This document shows, piece after piece, positions 1 to 8,055 of a stretch of 58,693 nucleotides of DNA. The position numbers were made by a program, and so were the translations under genes. The notes beneath the pieces are model-generated. The model saw nothing but the letters and a program-made list of their open reading frames with translations, was not told the DNA's origin and did not search any database. Origin of the DNA: JAIBDK01 sp965261915. GTDB lineage: Bacteria; Pseudomonadota; Gammaproteobacteria; Arenicellales; Poriferihabitantaceae. The DNA is taken from contig CBDHDW010000008.1 of the NCBI GenBank assembly GCA_965261915.1, positions 1-58,693 of the forward strand. The letters are read 5' to 3'. The number at the start of each line of letters is the position of its first letter. Within the stretch, counting starts at the first letter, position 1.

Positions 1-214
1 AATACCCGTTTTTCCTTTAGATGTGCCAGCAGATATTGATTACGGCTGCATTAGGGCAGAACTGGAAGCTGCTGGTAAACCCATAGGTCAGAATGATTTA
101 CTTATCGCTGCTCACGCGTATGCACTAGGCAAGATCATTGTTACCGCGAATGTGGGAGAGTTTTCTCGGGTTAGAGGATTGAAATTAGAAAATTGGCTTT
201 TAGAAAATCCATAA
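1..214 (+). CDS. vapC: VapC-type PIN-domain toxin, C-terminal part (continues from window end)
   Basis: This is the second half of a PIN-domain ribonuclease whose first half is at 58486-58680. Joining the ends through the shared 14-base sequence gives one uninterrupted protein of about 135 residues, the usual VapC length. The part here carries the later PIN acidic motif (NDLLIAAHA) and the TANVGEF segment near the C-terminus; the first part carries LDTNIISDL and the AAELRYG glutamate. VapC enzymes cleave RNA, often initiator tRNA, when the antitoxin is lost, so the pair stabilises the plasmid. The residue usually seen as D or N in the last motif is N here. The family is clear; the target RNA is not known. 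Confidence 0.88.
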   Translation, partial: IPVFPLDVPADIDYGCIRAELEAAGKPIGQNDLLIAAHAYALGKIIVTANVGEFSRVRGLKLENWLLENP

Positions 215-264
215 TGGGCTAGGCCGAGATGACAGCACAGGAGGATCGCAGCAAACGAGTAGTT

Positions 265-334
265 GCATTGGTACCAATGCTATGGTACCAATGCTACAAG
301 TTGGTATCATAGCATTGGTAGGATACCAATGCTA
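265..334. promoter_or_regulatory. Iterated partition-like site / parA operator
   Basis: The 11-mer TACCAATGCTA occurs at 272-282, 286-296 and 324-334, and inverted at 310-320. The inverted near-copy at 265-273 makes GCATTGGTACCAATGC (265-280) a perfect 16-bp palindrome. The cluster lies 40-110 bases upstream of parA. Such arrays act as centromere (parS/parC) and as autoregulatory operators for small ParA systems. That it binds the 1054-1323 product is inference. Confidence 0.7.
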
Positions 335-373
335 TATAGCTAAAATTGTGCTAAACAAAACAAGAGGCAGAAT

Positions 374-1057
374 ATGACCATTATTTCTTTCGCATCTTCA
401 AAGGGTGGGGCAGGTAAGACCACCGCCTGTATTGTCCTCGGAACAGAGTTCGCGGCTCAAGGCAATACGGTGAGCATGATCGACGCAGACCCAGCACAGC
501 GTCTGGTTTCTTGGGCAAATCGAGGAGTCGTGCCGAAAGGCATGTGTGTTTTAACATGCACAGACGTTCATAACCTAGATGGGCATATAAAAGAAGCCAT
601 GAGGCGCTCAGATGTAACCCTGGTCGATTTGGAAGGTATTGCATCACGTTTGAACTCGGCGGTAATTGCCAGATCAAATCTCGTGATTATTCCGATGGGT
701 GATGAGCAGCAAGACGCAACGGCTGCTGTAGACACAATTAGAGAAATAAAGGTGGACGAGGCTACCTTGGGTAGATCCATCCCATATCGCGTTCTCTTCA
801 CCAGAACTAAAGCCGCAGTTAAATCCAACATCGCTAAGATGATCAACCGGGAGATGCGTGAAGCGGTAGATTGCTTCATAATTGAGTTGTGCGACCGATC
901 CGCATATTCCAATCTTCACAATACGGGCGGGGGACTGCGTGATCTTCCTGATAAGGTAGGGGGGCTGGAAAAAGCCACTACCAATGCAAGGTCTTTCGCA
1001 TCCGAAACCTTTGCCGTTCTTTCCAGTAAGTCTGATGAAGGGATGAGGGCGTCATGA
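374..1057 (+). CDS. parA: ParA-family partition ATPase
   Basis: A 227-residue P-loop ATPase that should move plasmid copies to daughter cells. The deviant Walker A motif SSKGGAGKTT lies at residues 9-18, with SMIDADPAQ around residue 36 and VTLVDLEG around residue 81 as the Walker A' and B regions. It lacks an N-terminal DNA-binding extension, so it is of the short Ib type that relies on a small partner. The start is preceded by AGAGG at a normal distance. The last codons overlap the next gene by four bases (ATGA), indicating translational coupling. The repeat cluster at 265-334 is its likely operator and centromere. Confidence 0.9.
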   Translation: MTIISFASSKGGAGKTTACIVLGTEFAAQGNTVSMIDADPAQRLVSWANRGVVPKGMCVLTCTDVHNLDGHIKEAMRRSDVTLVDLEGIASRLNSAVIARSNLVIIPMGDEQQDATAAVDTIREIKVDEATLGRSIPYRVLFTRTKAAVKSNIAKMINREMREAVDCFIIELCDRSAYSNLHNTGGGLRDLPDKVGGLEKATTNARSFASETFAVLSSKSDEGMRAS

Positions 1058-1323
1058 CCAATGAAAATAAACCAGTCTTCGACCTGAAGTCCATCAAACC
1101 AGTTGAGGCACCGATCAGCATTTCGCGTCCACAAGAGCCGAGTCCTGTTCATTCATGGCCCGACCGGTCGGCTCCGAAACCTCCGATGATTCAGATATCC
1201 GTCAGGGCTACTCCCGAGACTGTGCAGCGCTTGAAGGATGTGTGCCATGAAGAGCGTTATTCTTACGGTGAAATGCTGGAAAGACTTCTTAATAGTTACG
1301 ACAGAATGAAGAGCTATGATTGA
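1054..1323 (+). CDS. Small partition partner / ribbon-helix-helix-like DNA-binding protein
   Basis: An 89-residue protein coupled to parA. The N-terminal half is proline-rich and probably disordered. The C-terminal half (about residues 48-85, IQISVRATPETVQRLKDVC) has the short strand plus two helices expected of a ribbon-helix-helix fold. Position, size and layout match the ParG/ParB-like partner of short ParA ATPases. It would bind the iterated site upstream of parA and stimulate the ATPase. The family cannot be named exactly by eye; a plasmid copy-control repressor is the alternative. Confidence 0.65.
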   Translation: MTNENKPVFDLKSIKPVEAPISISRPQEPSPVHSWPDRSAPKPPMIQISVRATPETVQRLKDVCHEERYSYGEMLERLLNSYDRMKSYD

Positions 1324-1388
1324 ATTTACAGCACTTTACGGACATTATCAGACGCGGCGTGCATAGGCGCAGCTTTCGGGGAGAAAAT

Positions 1389-2858
1389 ATGGGAGAACAA
1401 CACATTTGGGATCCTACAAAGCGCATCACCCCTCTGGAGAATAACCCAGAGGATATCAGCGCTTCGCAAATCCCGGGAATCAAAGCCGTATGGACTGATC
1501 AACGTAACCGTCTGAAGGGCAGTGCACAATTATTGGATTTCACTGAAAGGTTGAGCCGTGAGTGGGCGATTGAAACTGGTGTCATTGAGAACCTGTACGA
1601 AATCGATCGAGGTGTTACGCAGACACTGATCGAGCGCGGTTTTCAGGCCGAGCTATTGAGCCATGGAGCTACTAATAAACCGCGTGAGTTTGTGATCCAA
1701 CTTCTGCAGGACCAGAAGGACGCATTAGACGGCGTGTTCGATTTTGTCAGGGGTGATCGAACCCTATCCACTTCCTATATCAAGGAACTTCATGCGGCCC
1801 TGCTGCGCAGTCAGGACTCGACTGAAGGATTGGACACTCAAGGACGCCATGTAAAAATTCCCTTAATCAAGGGCGCATGGAAAACTCAAGCCAACTATCC
1901 GGTCCGGGACGGCGTCACCTACACATATTGTCCCCCAAAACATGTCGACTCGGAGATGGATCGGCTGATTGCCATTCACGAAGCGCATGTGAGCCAATCG
2001 GTTCCAAGTGAAGTGCAGGCAGCGTGGCTACACCATCGTTTTACCCAGATTCATCCTTTTCAGGATGGAAACGGTCGTGTTGCTCGTGCCATCGCCTCAT
2101 TACTGCTGGTCAAAGACGGTTTGTTTCCTTTGGTGGTGACACGCGATGACAAGCCAACCTATCTGAAGGCCTTAGAGGCGGCCGATGATGGAAAACTCAA
2201 ACCGCTGATTGACCTCATTACAAAACTGCAAATTTCTCAGTTTAGAAAAGCCAGTGCAATCTCTGAGGCCGTGTTAGTCGAAGAAGATGTACAGGCTGCA
2301 TTAAGCAATCTGCTGAAGGCAGCAGATAAGCTCGCGGCAGATAAGCTCGAAGCATTAAAAGGTGTGTTTGACCATGCAAAACTTATAGAGAACGATTTGT
2401 ATGATCGCTTGCAGGCGATTGTAAGCGGCGTACAAGATGCTCTCCATCGGGTATCAGATGATAGCTCAGCTTTCGTCACCTATTCTAGTTCTGAAACAGA
2501 TCACTACTTCCGCTCACAGATTATTGAGAACGCCAAGAATAATATTGGTTATTTCGCTGACACATCAGAATTCCGTTCTTGGGTGGCGCTGAACATGCGC
2601 TGGGCGCGACGTGGACAGCTTGTTTTTGCCATCCATGGGATAGGAAAGCCATTCAACGGGAGTTTGATCTGTTCACCTTTTCTGGAATTCAAAGACACAG
2701 ATGAAGAAGGGCAAGTACGCGCTGCTCTGGTCCCTGTGTCAGATGAGGGGTTCGTTTTTTTCTATAACGAGGATAAAGACAAACTGTTAGCTCGGTTCAC
2801 TCAGTGGCGTGAAGATGTTCTGAGAGTCACTCTCAAAGAACTTGCTGAGAACCTATAA
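1389..2858 (+). CDS. fic: Fic-domain AMP-transferase-like protein, class II
   Basis: A protein of about 489 residues with the full Fic motif HPFQDGNGRVARA near residue 220. This is the active site that transfers AMP (or another nucleotide part) to hydroxyls of target proteins. About 90 residues in from the start, TGVIEN matches the (S/T)xxxE(G/N) inhibitory motif, so this is a self-inhibited class II Fic. The C-terminal half (after about residue 310) has no domain I recognise. The ATG at 1389 is chosen because GGGGAGA precedes it; an upstream in-frame ATG at 1320 lacks a ribosome site. No separate FicA-type antitoxin is adjacent. Role unknown; regulation of a host protein or a defence function are both possible. 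Confidence 0.85.
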   Translation: MGEQHIWDPTKRITPLENNPEDISASQIPGIKAVWTDQRNRLKGSAQLLDFTERLSREWAIETGVIENLYEIDRGVTQTLIERGFQAELLSHGATNKPREFVIQLLQDQKDALDGVFDFVRGDRTLSTSYIKELHAALLRSQDSTEGLDTQGRHVKIPLIKGAWKTQANYPVRDGVTYTYCPPKHVDSEMDRLIAIHEAHVSQSVPSEVQAAWLHHRFTQIHPFQDGNGRVARAIASLLLVKDGLFPLVVTRDDKPTYLKALEAADDGKLKPLIDLITKLQISQFRKASAISEAVLVEEDVQAALSNLLKAADKLAADKLEALKGVFDHAKLIENDLYDRLQAIVSGVQDALHRVSDDSSAFVTYSSSETDHYFRSQIIENAKNNIGYFADTSEFRSWVALNMRWARRGQLVFAIHGIGKPFNGSLICSPFLEFKDTDEEGQVRAALVPVSDEGFVFFYNEDKDKLLARFTQWREDVLRVTLKELAENL

Positions 2859-2888
2859 TTGCTCATTGCTTTTACGAACACTCAACCA

Positions 2889-3194
2889 CTACCGACTGGC
2901 GTCGGTAGGATGAGGGATGTGATTTTCCAGGTACTGAAGTACGAAGTCTTCTGTGATCACACCGTTGGTGGTTGAAAAATACCCACGCCCCCAAAAGTGA
3001 CAGCCCCAGTAGCGTTTCTTCAGGTGTGTAAACTCGCGTTGGACTTTGTGGGATGAGCGTCCTTTCATAAGTCGCACCAAGTCACTGATCGCCAGTTTTG
3101 GCGGAACGGACACAAACATATGAACGTGGTCGCTGGAAAGGACGCCTGTGATTATATCGACGCCTTTCTCGCTGCAAGTTCCATGCGTTGGTTG
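2889..3194 (-). pseudogene. tnpA: Truncated IS200/IS605-type Y1 transposase
   Basis: The reading frame holds the HUH motif of IS200-type transposases (DHVHMFVSVPPK, around 3090-3125), followed by MKGRSSHKVQREF and the WGCHFWGRGYFS segment near the catalytic tyrosine region. The frame is open up to 3194, but the usual N-terminal strand and helix are missing. An in-frame stop lies just upstream, and the nearby in-phase ATG (3119) would start inside the HUH motif. The family uses single-stranded DNA transposition. I see no intact hairpin ends, so this copy is probably dead. Confidence 0.72.
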
Positions 3195-3301
3195 TCAGTC
3201 AGGTTAAGGGTTTTTGGGTACTCGCTCATGCGGGCACAATGCGATAGAGTTTCAATAAATGCGTCGCGTCAAATTGACTCGATAAACCAAAAATGTTCAG
3301 G

Positions 3302-3901
3302 TCAATTCAGTCGTGGGAGTCTATCCACTCTAATGCTCGCAGATTTCTTTGAATAGTGACAATAACCGATATCCGCCTTGAACAAAGATGCTACTTTCTT
3401 GAGGTTCTTTTTGAGTTCCTTATTTTTCATAAGGGAATCATTATTGTCAAACATCAAGTGATAGATGGCAGGCCAAAGCACGGCTGCTACCGAAAACTCA
3501 ATTTCACCAATGGGTCCAACTACAGATAAACACTTTGTCCTTGGGATGATACTCTCGGCCATGTCTTTATTCACCATTGAACAAGCCGAGAGAAATAACC
3601 GTTTCTTCTTTAGACTAGACTTCAACAAACCAGCTAATCCTCCGTAGTCGATATTGTCGTCGTTGGTAGTACACATCCCTTTTTTATTTCCATGGGCAGA
3701 AATGTGAAGGTAGCGATAGTTAGAATCTTCAAATTCATGGAGACCAGCTTTAAAGTCTTCACTAGTGCGGACATATTTGTAAATTGGTTTTTTCCCATGT
3801 AGCCGGAGGATGTGCGAAATGATGTGACCCTCAAACCTTCCATTGCCCTCATCCTCTGGATGAAGGCTTTCAATAATGAAAACATCAGGGGAAGTGGTCA
3901 T
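3302..3901 (-). CDS. Orphan CHAT/caspase-fold peptidase-like protein
   Basis: A 199-residue protein with the two-part signature of caspase-like peptidases. One part is a strand ending LHISAHGN (His70) and the other is LFLSACSM (Cys107), about 37 residues later. These would be the catalytic His-Cys pair. There is no fused sensor domain, repeat or membrane segment, unlike most bacterial CHAT proteins. It stands alone, with an IS200 remnant on one side and about 250 gene-free bases on the other. CHAT peptidases in bacteria are often death effectors of anti-phage systems; that role here is inference. Confidence 0.65.
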   Translation of the reverse strand: MTTSPDVFIIESLHPEDEGNGRFEGHIISHILRLHGKKPIYKYVRTSEDFKAGLHEFEDSNYRYLHISAHGNKKGMCTTNDDNIDYGGLAGLLKSSLKKKRLFLSACSMVNKDMAESIIPRTKCLSVVGPIGEIEFSVAAVLWPAIYHLMFDNNDSLMKNKELKKNLKKVASLFKADIGYCHYSKKSASIRVDRLPRLN

Positions 3902-4154
3902 AATATGTATCTAATTCCTGCCTAATTGGGGTCGGTTACGGTTGAGTGTCAAATGTGCGCATTGAGCTAAACCGCTATCGCGGTAATTTTCACCTCTATT
4001 TGAAGGTACCGCCCAAATCTGGTGGTTTCACATCATTTGCTGGAAAATGAATTTTTCCTTTATTTTCCGCGACCGTCATGTTAGCGACACAAGTGTTGCA
4101 AAACTTGTGACATTTGCGAAAGCCGCGCCATAATTTTGGGACCAGGCGCCCACT

Positions 4155-5279
4155 TCAGTGATCCCGCCGCTCCCCGAATACAGCTTCCACACTGAAGGCA
4201 GTGATTGCCGCATCAAACCAGCGATCCAGTTCCTCAATGCTGCCAGCCGCGATCTGTGAGACCACAGCCTCGGGCAGGGGGCCAAAGCGCTTCACCAGCA
4301 GCCGCATCAGCGACTTGGCTTCGCCCCGGGCTTCGCCTTCAGAAATTCCTTCAGCCAGTCCTTTTTCACGGCCAAGCACCTCACCAGCGGCCAGTCCTTT
4401 TTCACGCCCAAGCGCCTCCCCAGCCGCAAGACCCTCGGCCTTGCCTTCGGCCCGACCTTCTTTCTTCCATGTTTCTGCGATTGTACCCATCAGTGCTTTA
4501 CCTCCATCATCCTTTGCAGTGTCCAGTGCCGCTGTGAACACGGGTTGCGACACCTCGTATTTCTCGACGATATACCGAAACACGATCCGTTCCAAGTCCG
4601 TTCCGTCCGGCAGATCGCGCAGCAGCGCCGTCAGAACCCCGACGGTCACCTCATCATTGCGCTGTACATAGCGCAAGGCGGTCAGAACCGCCCGCACCGG
4701 CGCATCGCTGGACAGTTTCTGGTGCGGCCCAACACCCAGATCATGCAGATCATAGCGGAAGGACGGCACAAAGGCTGCTGTATCCGCATCCGACTGCACC
4801 ATCTCGCCAAAGGTCTGCGGCACTGTCCACGATTTGCGCCCGTGGTAAAAAACGAGAGGCACGATCACAGGCAAAGCGGACAGCTTCGCGGCTTTGCCCT
4901 CGGCGTAGCGCGTCCAGATGCGCACCAAATAACCCAGCAATTGCAAGGGCGTGCTGTATTCAGGCGCGGATTTATGCTCAACCAAAGTGTATATCATGAC
5001 AGGCGGACCATCGGTCAACCTGACCTCGAACAGCCGGTCACTTTGCGTCATACGGCTGTTCTCATCCACATAGGTGCCATCCAGCAATTTGGGCGGTTCA
5101 TCGATCATCCGCGCACTCAACGCCGGTGGCAGATATTCCCGCAACAGCGTGGCCGCGCGCCCGGGGTCTTCCAGAAGAACCCGGAACAGGTAATCATGGG
5201 TCATCTTTGCCGGCCCTCTCTCAGGCCTATTTATAGGCCTTGCCGAGGCAACGGGTTTGGGGCCAGATGTTTTAGCCAT
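4155..5279 (-). CDS. rpn: Rpn-family recombination-promoting nuclease / PD-(D/E)XK transposase-like protein
   Basis: A protein of about 374 residues. It starts MAKTSG, and MTHDYLFRVLLEDP opens the nuclease domain. The PD-(D/E)XK core is visible: a strand with FEVRL, then YTLVEHKSA, in which E and K are the likely metal-binding and catalytic pair. Near the C-terminus is a low-complexity stretch alternating G, E, A and K (GRAEGKAEGLAAGEALG), typical of Rpn proteins. Rpn enzymes are DNA endonucleases that raise RecA-independent recombination, and some act in phage defence. The upstream ATG at 5342 is in frame but the residues before MAKTSG look non-native. Confidence 0.85.
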   Translation of the reverse strand: MAKTSGPKPVASARPINRPERGPAKMTHDYLFRVLLEDPGRAATLLREYLPPALSARMIDEPPKLLDGTYVDENSRMTQSDRLFEVRLTDGPPVMIYTLVEHKSAPEYSTPLQLLGYLVRIWTRYAEGKAAKLSALPVIVPLVFYHGRKSWTVPQTFGEMVQSDADTAAFVPSFRYDLHDLGVGPHQKLSSDAPVRAVLTALRYVQRNDEVTVGVLTALLRDLPDGTDLERIVFRYIVEKYEVSQPVFTAALDTAKDDGGKALMGTIAETWKKEGRAEGKAEGLAAGEALGREKGLAAGEVLGREKGLAEGISEGEARGEAKSLMRLLVKRFGPLPEAVVSQIAAGSIEELDRWFDAAITAFSVEAVFGERRDH

Positions 5280-5342
5280 GCTGCGTCCTTCGTGTGTTTT
5301 TGCGCCTTGATGCCGCGCTGGTCTGTTATTGAGGCAGCTCAC

Positions 5343-5729
5343 GCATATCCTTGTTCATGAGTGCAGTGGTGAACCCTATTAGGCTGGCAATCTCTGACAA
5401 TTACATCCCTTGTTTTTTAAGAGCAAATACCCTGTCCACACGCAGCTGTCGATAGACGTCCGACAGTTTAGCCTGAAACGACAAAAAGAACTTTATCCAG
5501 AAATTGCGCAGACACGACCTTGGGAGTGCCAGCGATTTCCAAAGCAGCCCATAAACGAAGACTTCAGGGATCGTAGTGTTGGGTTGTGGGTAAAATTCTT
5601 TTTGTCTGTGTTAGGGCCTTCTGCGCGAACAGCGCAAGTCCTGTCAGGGCAGGGGCTTGTCTCTGGTCTGACGGGGCACCAATCACGTTTAATTTGGGGA
5701 TGAGCCTCAAAAAACACATCTAAGGAAAC
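5343..5729. other. Intergenic stretch without convincing gene
   Basis: About 390 bases between rpn and the distal end of the pilus operon. Open frames on both strands here show no recognisable motif or ribosome site. A short match to the dispersed repeat family (GGGTTGTGGGTAA, about 5580) suggests an eroded copy. Confidence 0.4.
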
Positions 5730-5867
5730 ATGAACATGTCAAAAGATAATACGCACAATGAAGCCAGTAACTACAAGTCAGCCACGCACACCCACATTAT
5801 ATTGTGCCAAAGTGCTAAAAAAAATATACAGCCAATGCCTACACTTGGAATAATGGCCATATCGTAA
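5730..5867 (+). CDS. Possible 45-residue peptide
   Basis: An ATG at 5730 has AAGGA six bases upstream and begins a 45-codon frame (MNMSKDNTHNEASNYKSATH...). The sequence is polar, with no motif. It overlaps a minus-strand frame (5771-6028), so at most one of the two is likely to be real. It may be the surviving start of a gene cut off by rearrangement. Confidence 0.25.
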   Translation: MNMSKDNTHNEASNYKSATHTHIILCQSAKKNIQPMPTLGIMAIS

Positions 5868-6028
5868 TCAAAATAACCTCGGACATTAAGTGTGGGGATA
5901 CCCTCATCCTTAAACCTTTCAGGAATAAGCTTCAAAAGCTGTAAATCATCAAAAACATTCCAGGCAAATGAGGCACGCACCGCTTTAAGAACGTGGTGCG
6001 TGTATAATACCACTACGGTCTTCCCCAC
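5771..6028 (-). CDS. Hypothetical small membrane protein
   Basis: An 85-residue frame starting at GTG, with one hydrophobic segment near the C-terminus (IIPSVGIGCIFFLALWHNI). It is in the same direction as the pilus operon and 18 bases beyond its last gene. The start has no clear ribosome site and no family is recognised. Treat as tentative. Confidence 0.3.
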   Translation of the reverse strand: MGKTVVVLYTHHVLKAVRASFAWNVFDDLQLLKLIPERFKDEGIPTLNVRGYFDYDMAIIPSVGIGCIFFLALWHNIMWVCVADL

Positions 6029-6046
6029 CTAATGCCACTGCCCCCA

Positions 6047-6406
6047 TCACGCCGCAATCTCCTTGCGCCCCTTCACCCCAAAATTCCAACTCCCATTACG
6101 GTGCGCAAACTGTCGTCGCTCTTTAGTCGTCATTGCACAGACATGCCGCAGACGCTCCCACACACTGTCCGGCTCTAAACCGGCAAGAGTAACCACAAGC
6201 GTAAAATCCGCAGTTGGAAACGTACCAACCCAACGTTCAGCATCCGTCCGGTCTTTGTAATTGCCCACATGGAGATCATGAACCATAGCCAGCAAAACGC
6301 TTACCCAAAGGCTGCGCTCTGCATGGGCGAAACGCTGATGGGATCCGCTAAAGTATACGTCCTTGCCAGGCTTCCCCGGATATTGATTGACTACAACGTT
6401 AGTCAA
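6047..6406 (-). CDS. Hypothetical protein at distal end of pilus operon
   Basis: A frame of about 119 residues that can start at a TTG (6406) overlapping the stop of the upstream nuclease gene, an arrangement typical of coupled operon genes. The composition is protein-like (HAERSLWVSVLLAMVHDL, then DAERWVGTFPTADFTLVVTLAGLEPDSVWERL), but I do not recognise a family. The open frame extends further upstream to 6547 inside the nuclease gene in another frame, which is unlikely to be used. Confidence 0.5.
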   Translation of the reverse strand: MTNVVVNQYPGKPGKDVYFSGSHQRFAHAERSLWVSVLLAMVHDLHVGNYKDRTDAERWVGTFPTADFTLVVTLAGLEPDSVWERLRHVCAMTTKERRQFAHRNGSWNFGVKGRKEIAA

Positions 6407-6986
6407 CCCGCACGCCCTTTCGCCAATCCCAAGGGGCAATAAAAGGTCCCTTCCAAATACCTCTCTTTCTGGCTTTGGCAGTTTCTTCATGCTCAATATA
6501 GGCAGGTGAGTATTTTCGATAAGCCATCGCCAGCCCTGCACGAACAATCATGGCATTGATGTCTTTGTGCTTATAAAAGCAGGTGCCGATGTAACGGCCG
6601 TAGCGATCTTCACCACTGATGTCACACGTGATAGTCTTTCGGCGAAGCAAGCTTGATATGTTATTGGCAATCTTTTGACCACAGGGCCATGGGGTACCAT
6701 GTTCCGTATAACAATTCTGGCTGCTTTCAGGAGCATCGATCCCCGCAAGACGGATACGCTTGCCATGGATTTCAAAAGTATCACCATCAATGATGGATAC
6801 GACGCCGGTAATGCGGTCTTGTGCTTGCCCCGCCTGTGGCGCAAGGCAGAGACAAAGACTTGCGCAAAGAGAACGTATCGGGTTTCCGAATAAACGGGAC
6901 ACGCAGTACCATAAAACAAGTAACCCTGCCCCGCAGCTGTGTGTGTTGGAAAAGCGAAGCATTTTTACGGACGTAAATTTCACCAT
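6399..6986 (-). CDS. Secreted thermonuclease (SNase family)
   Basis: A 195-residue protein with a staphylococcal nuclease fold. IIDGDTFEIHGKRIRLAGIDAPE (around residue 65) holds the metal-binding aspartates and first catalytic arginine region. GEDRYGRYIGTCF holds the second set, and the GLAMAYRKYSP helix follows. The N-terminus is long and hydrophobic and ends at AQA before DRITG, consistent with export. Pairs of Cys in the core suggest an oxidising compartment. The start overlaps the end of the prepilin peptidase gene by seven bases, so it is part of the pilus operon. SNases appear in several conjugative loci, where they may help entry or degrade extracellular DNA. Confidence 0.88.
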   Translation of the reverse strand: MVKFTSVKMLRFSNTHSCGAGLLVLWYCVSRLFGNPIRSLCASLCLCLAPQAGQAQDRITGVVSIIDGDTFEIHGKRIRLAGIDAPESSQNCYTEHGTPWPCGQKIANNISSLLRRKTITCDISGEDRYGRYIGTCFYKHKDINAMIVRAGLAMAYRKYSPAYIEHEETAKARKRGIWKGPFIAPWDWRKGVRVD

Positions 6987-7621
6987 GAGATGCGTTTATC
7001 CCCCAAAGCACGGCGCACCAACACAAGTGCACTTGCTATGATAGCTGAAAACGCAATGAACGTTTCTGCAGCACGTGGCATAATAATATCGCGTAACTGC
7101 GCCTCAATCAGCCCAAAGCCCAAGCTGGAGGAAAACGCTTGCACACTATTGGGAGCAAAAAATTGCGCGGCAAGACAGACCGTAGCCGCAATCACTCCTG
7201 GAACGGCAGCAGGAAAGCTTGATCGAAATAAAGGTTTTTTACGTGCTTTACTGTAGCCTGCTGATGTGACCAGTCCCAGTATGATATTAACGCTGACCAT
7301 AAGCCATAACAGCGCAAGACCGCTGGCAAATCCCATAAACGCATAAAGGTAATAATCACCAAGGCCAAAGCCCTTGCTGTAGAAGCGGCGCCCCAGGGCC
7401 GCCAGAATAAGCATAATGCCTGCCGCATAGAGGTTGTTGATGATGTTTATATCCACGGTAAGCAGTAAGCTGGCAACGCAAATTGCAGCCGCACAAACAG
7501 CCAGTATGTCGATTTCAAAGCAAGTGATGTCATTATAGACAATGGTAATGGCAAGCCCCGCATAGAGCAGAGCAATAAAGAGATAAGGCTCATAAAGAGC
7601 CGTTGTTAAGAAATCATCCAT
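6980..7621 (-). CDS. pilU: Prepilin peptidase, A24 family (PilU-like)
   Basis: A 213-residue integral membrane aspartic protease. The first catalytic Asp lies in YNDITCFEID (around residue 30) and the second in the GxGD motif GFGLGDYYLYAF (around residue 90). At least five hydrophobic segments follow one another. The N-terminal methylase domain of long PilD enzymes is absent, as in PilU of IncI1 plasmids. It should cleave the leader of PilS and the PilV-like prepilins encoded just upstream on the same strand. Confidence 0.88.
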   Translation of the reverse strand: MDDFLTTALYEPYLFIALLYAGLAITIVYNDITCFEIDILAVCAAAICVASLLLTVDINIINNLYAAGIMLILAALGRRFYSKGFGLGDYYLYAFMGFASGLALLWLMVSVNIILGLVTSAGYSKARKKPLFRSSFPAAVPGVIAATVCLAAQFFAPNSVQAFSSSLGFGLIEAQLRDIIMPRAAETFIAFSAIIASALVLVRRALGDKRISW

Positions 7622-7749
7622 GGCAAATCCCCGCGCCCGTTTTTAAATTGTGTGTTCTGTATTTTTAGTCATAGAACCCCTTAAGACTCGTAATACAGTT
7701 GGCAGCCCCTGCGCCGCAGTCTGGCTCTGCCCTATAAGAGGCAAAGCCC

Positions 7750-8034
7750 TTAAGCCAGACTTTCTTTCAGTTCACGTGCAGGTTTTGCGACCGCTGCGCG
7801 GTGGGCTGGTTTCAGAGAGGTTTCTCCTGTGCCTGGATTGCGGATTTGACGCGCGGCACGATCTGCCGCTTCAAACTTAACAAGCCCGGGCAAAGCCACG
7901 GCATCACCTGCCACAATACGTTTTGTCACAATCTCTGCCAAATGTGTCAAAAACGCACTGCAGTCTTTTTGGGTATGACCTGTTTCTTGAGCAAGGGCTT
8001 CAAGGAGTGATTTTTTAGAAATAGCGCGCGCCAT
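7750..8034 (-). CDS. HU/IHF-family DNA-binding protein
   Basis: A 94-residue histone-like protein: SKKSLLEALAQETG opens the first helix, and the arm region carries the RQIRNPGTGETSLKPAHRAAV segment (family RxNPxTG motif). It bends DNA as a dimer. AAGGA precedes the start at a normal distance. It sits between the pilin genes and the prepilin peptidase. That is unusual for a pilus operon, and it may be read from its own promoter in the 130-base gap downstream of the pilin genes or co-transcribed. Confidence 0.9.
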   Translation of the reverse strand: MARAISKKSLLEALAQETGHTQKDCSAFLTHLAEIVTKRIVAGDAVALPGLVKFEAADRAARQIRNPGTGETSLKPAHRAAVAKPARELKESLA

Positions 8035-8055
8035 ATGAATATCCTTTCGTAAGTT

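Noticed and set aside
4201..5360. Plus-strand frames opposite the Rpn gene
   Set aside because: Antisense to a well-supported nuclease gene; composition (S/P-rich or Q/R-rich) reflects codon bias of the other strand.
5410..5703. 97-residue plus-strand frame
   Set aside because: No ribosome site or motif, and it runs through an apparent repeat remnant.
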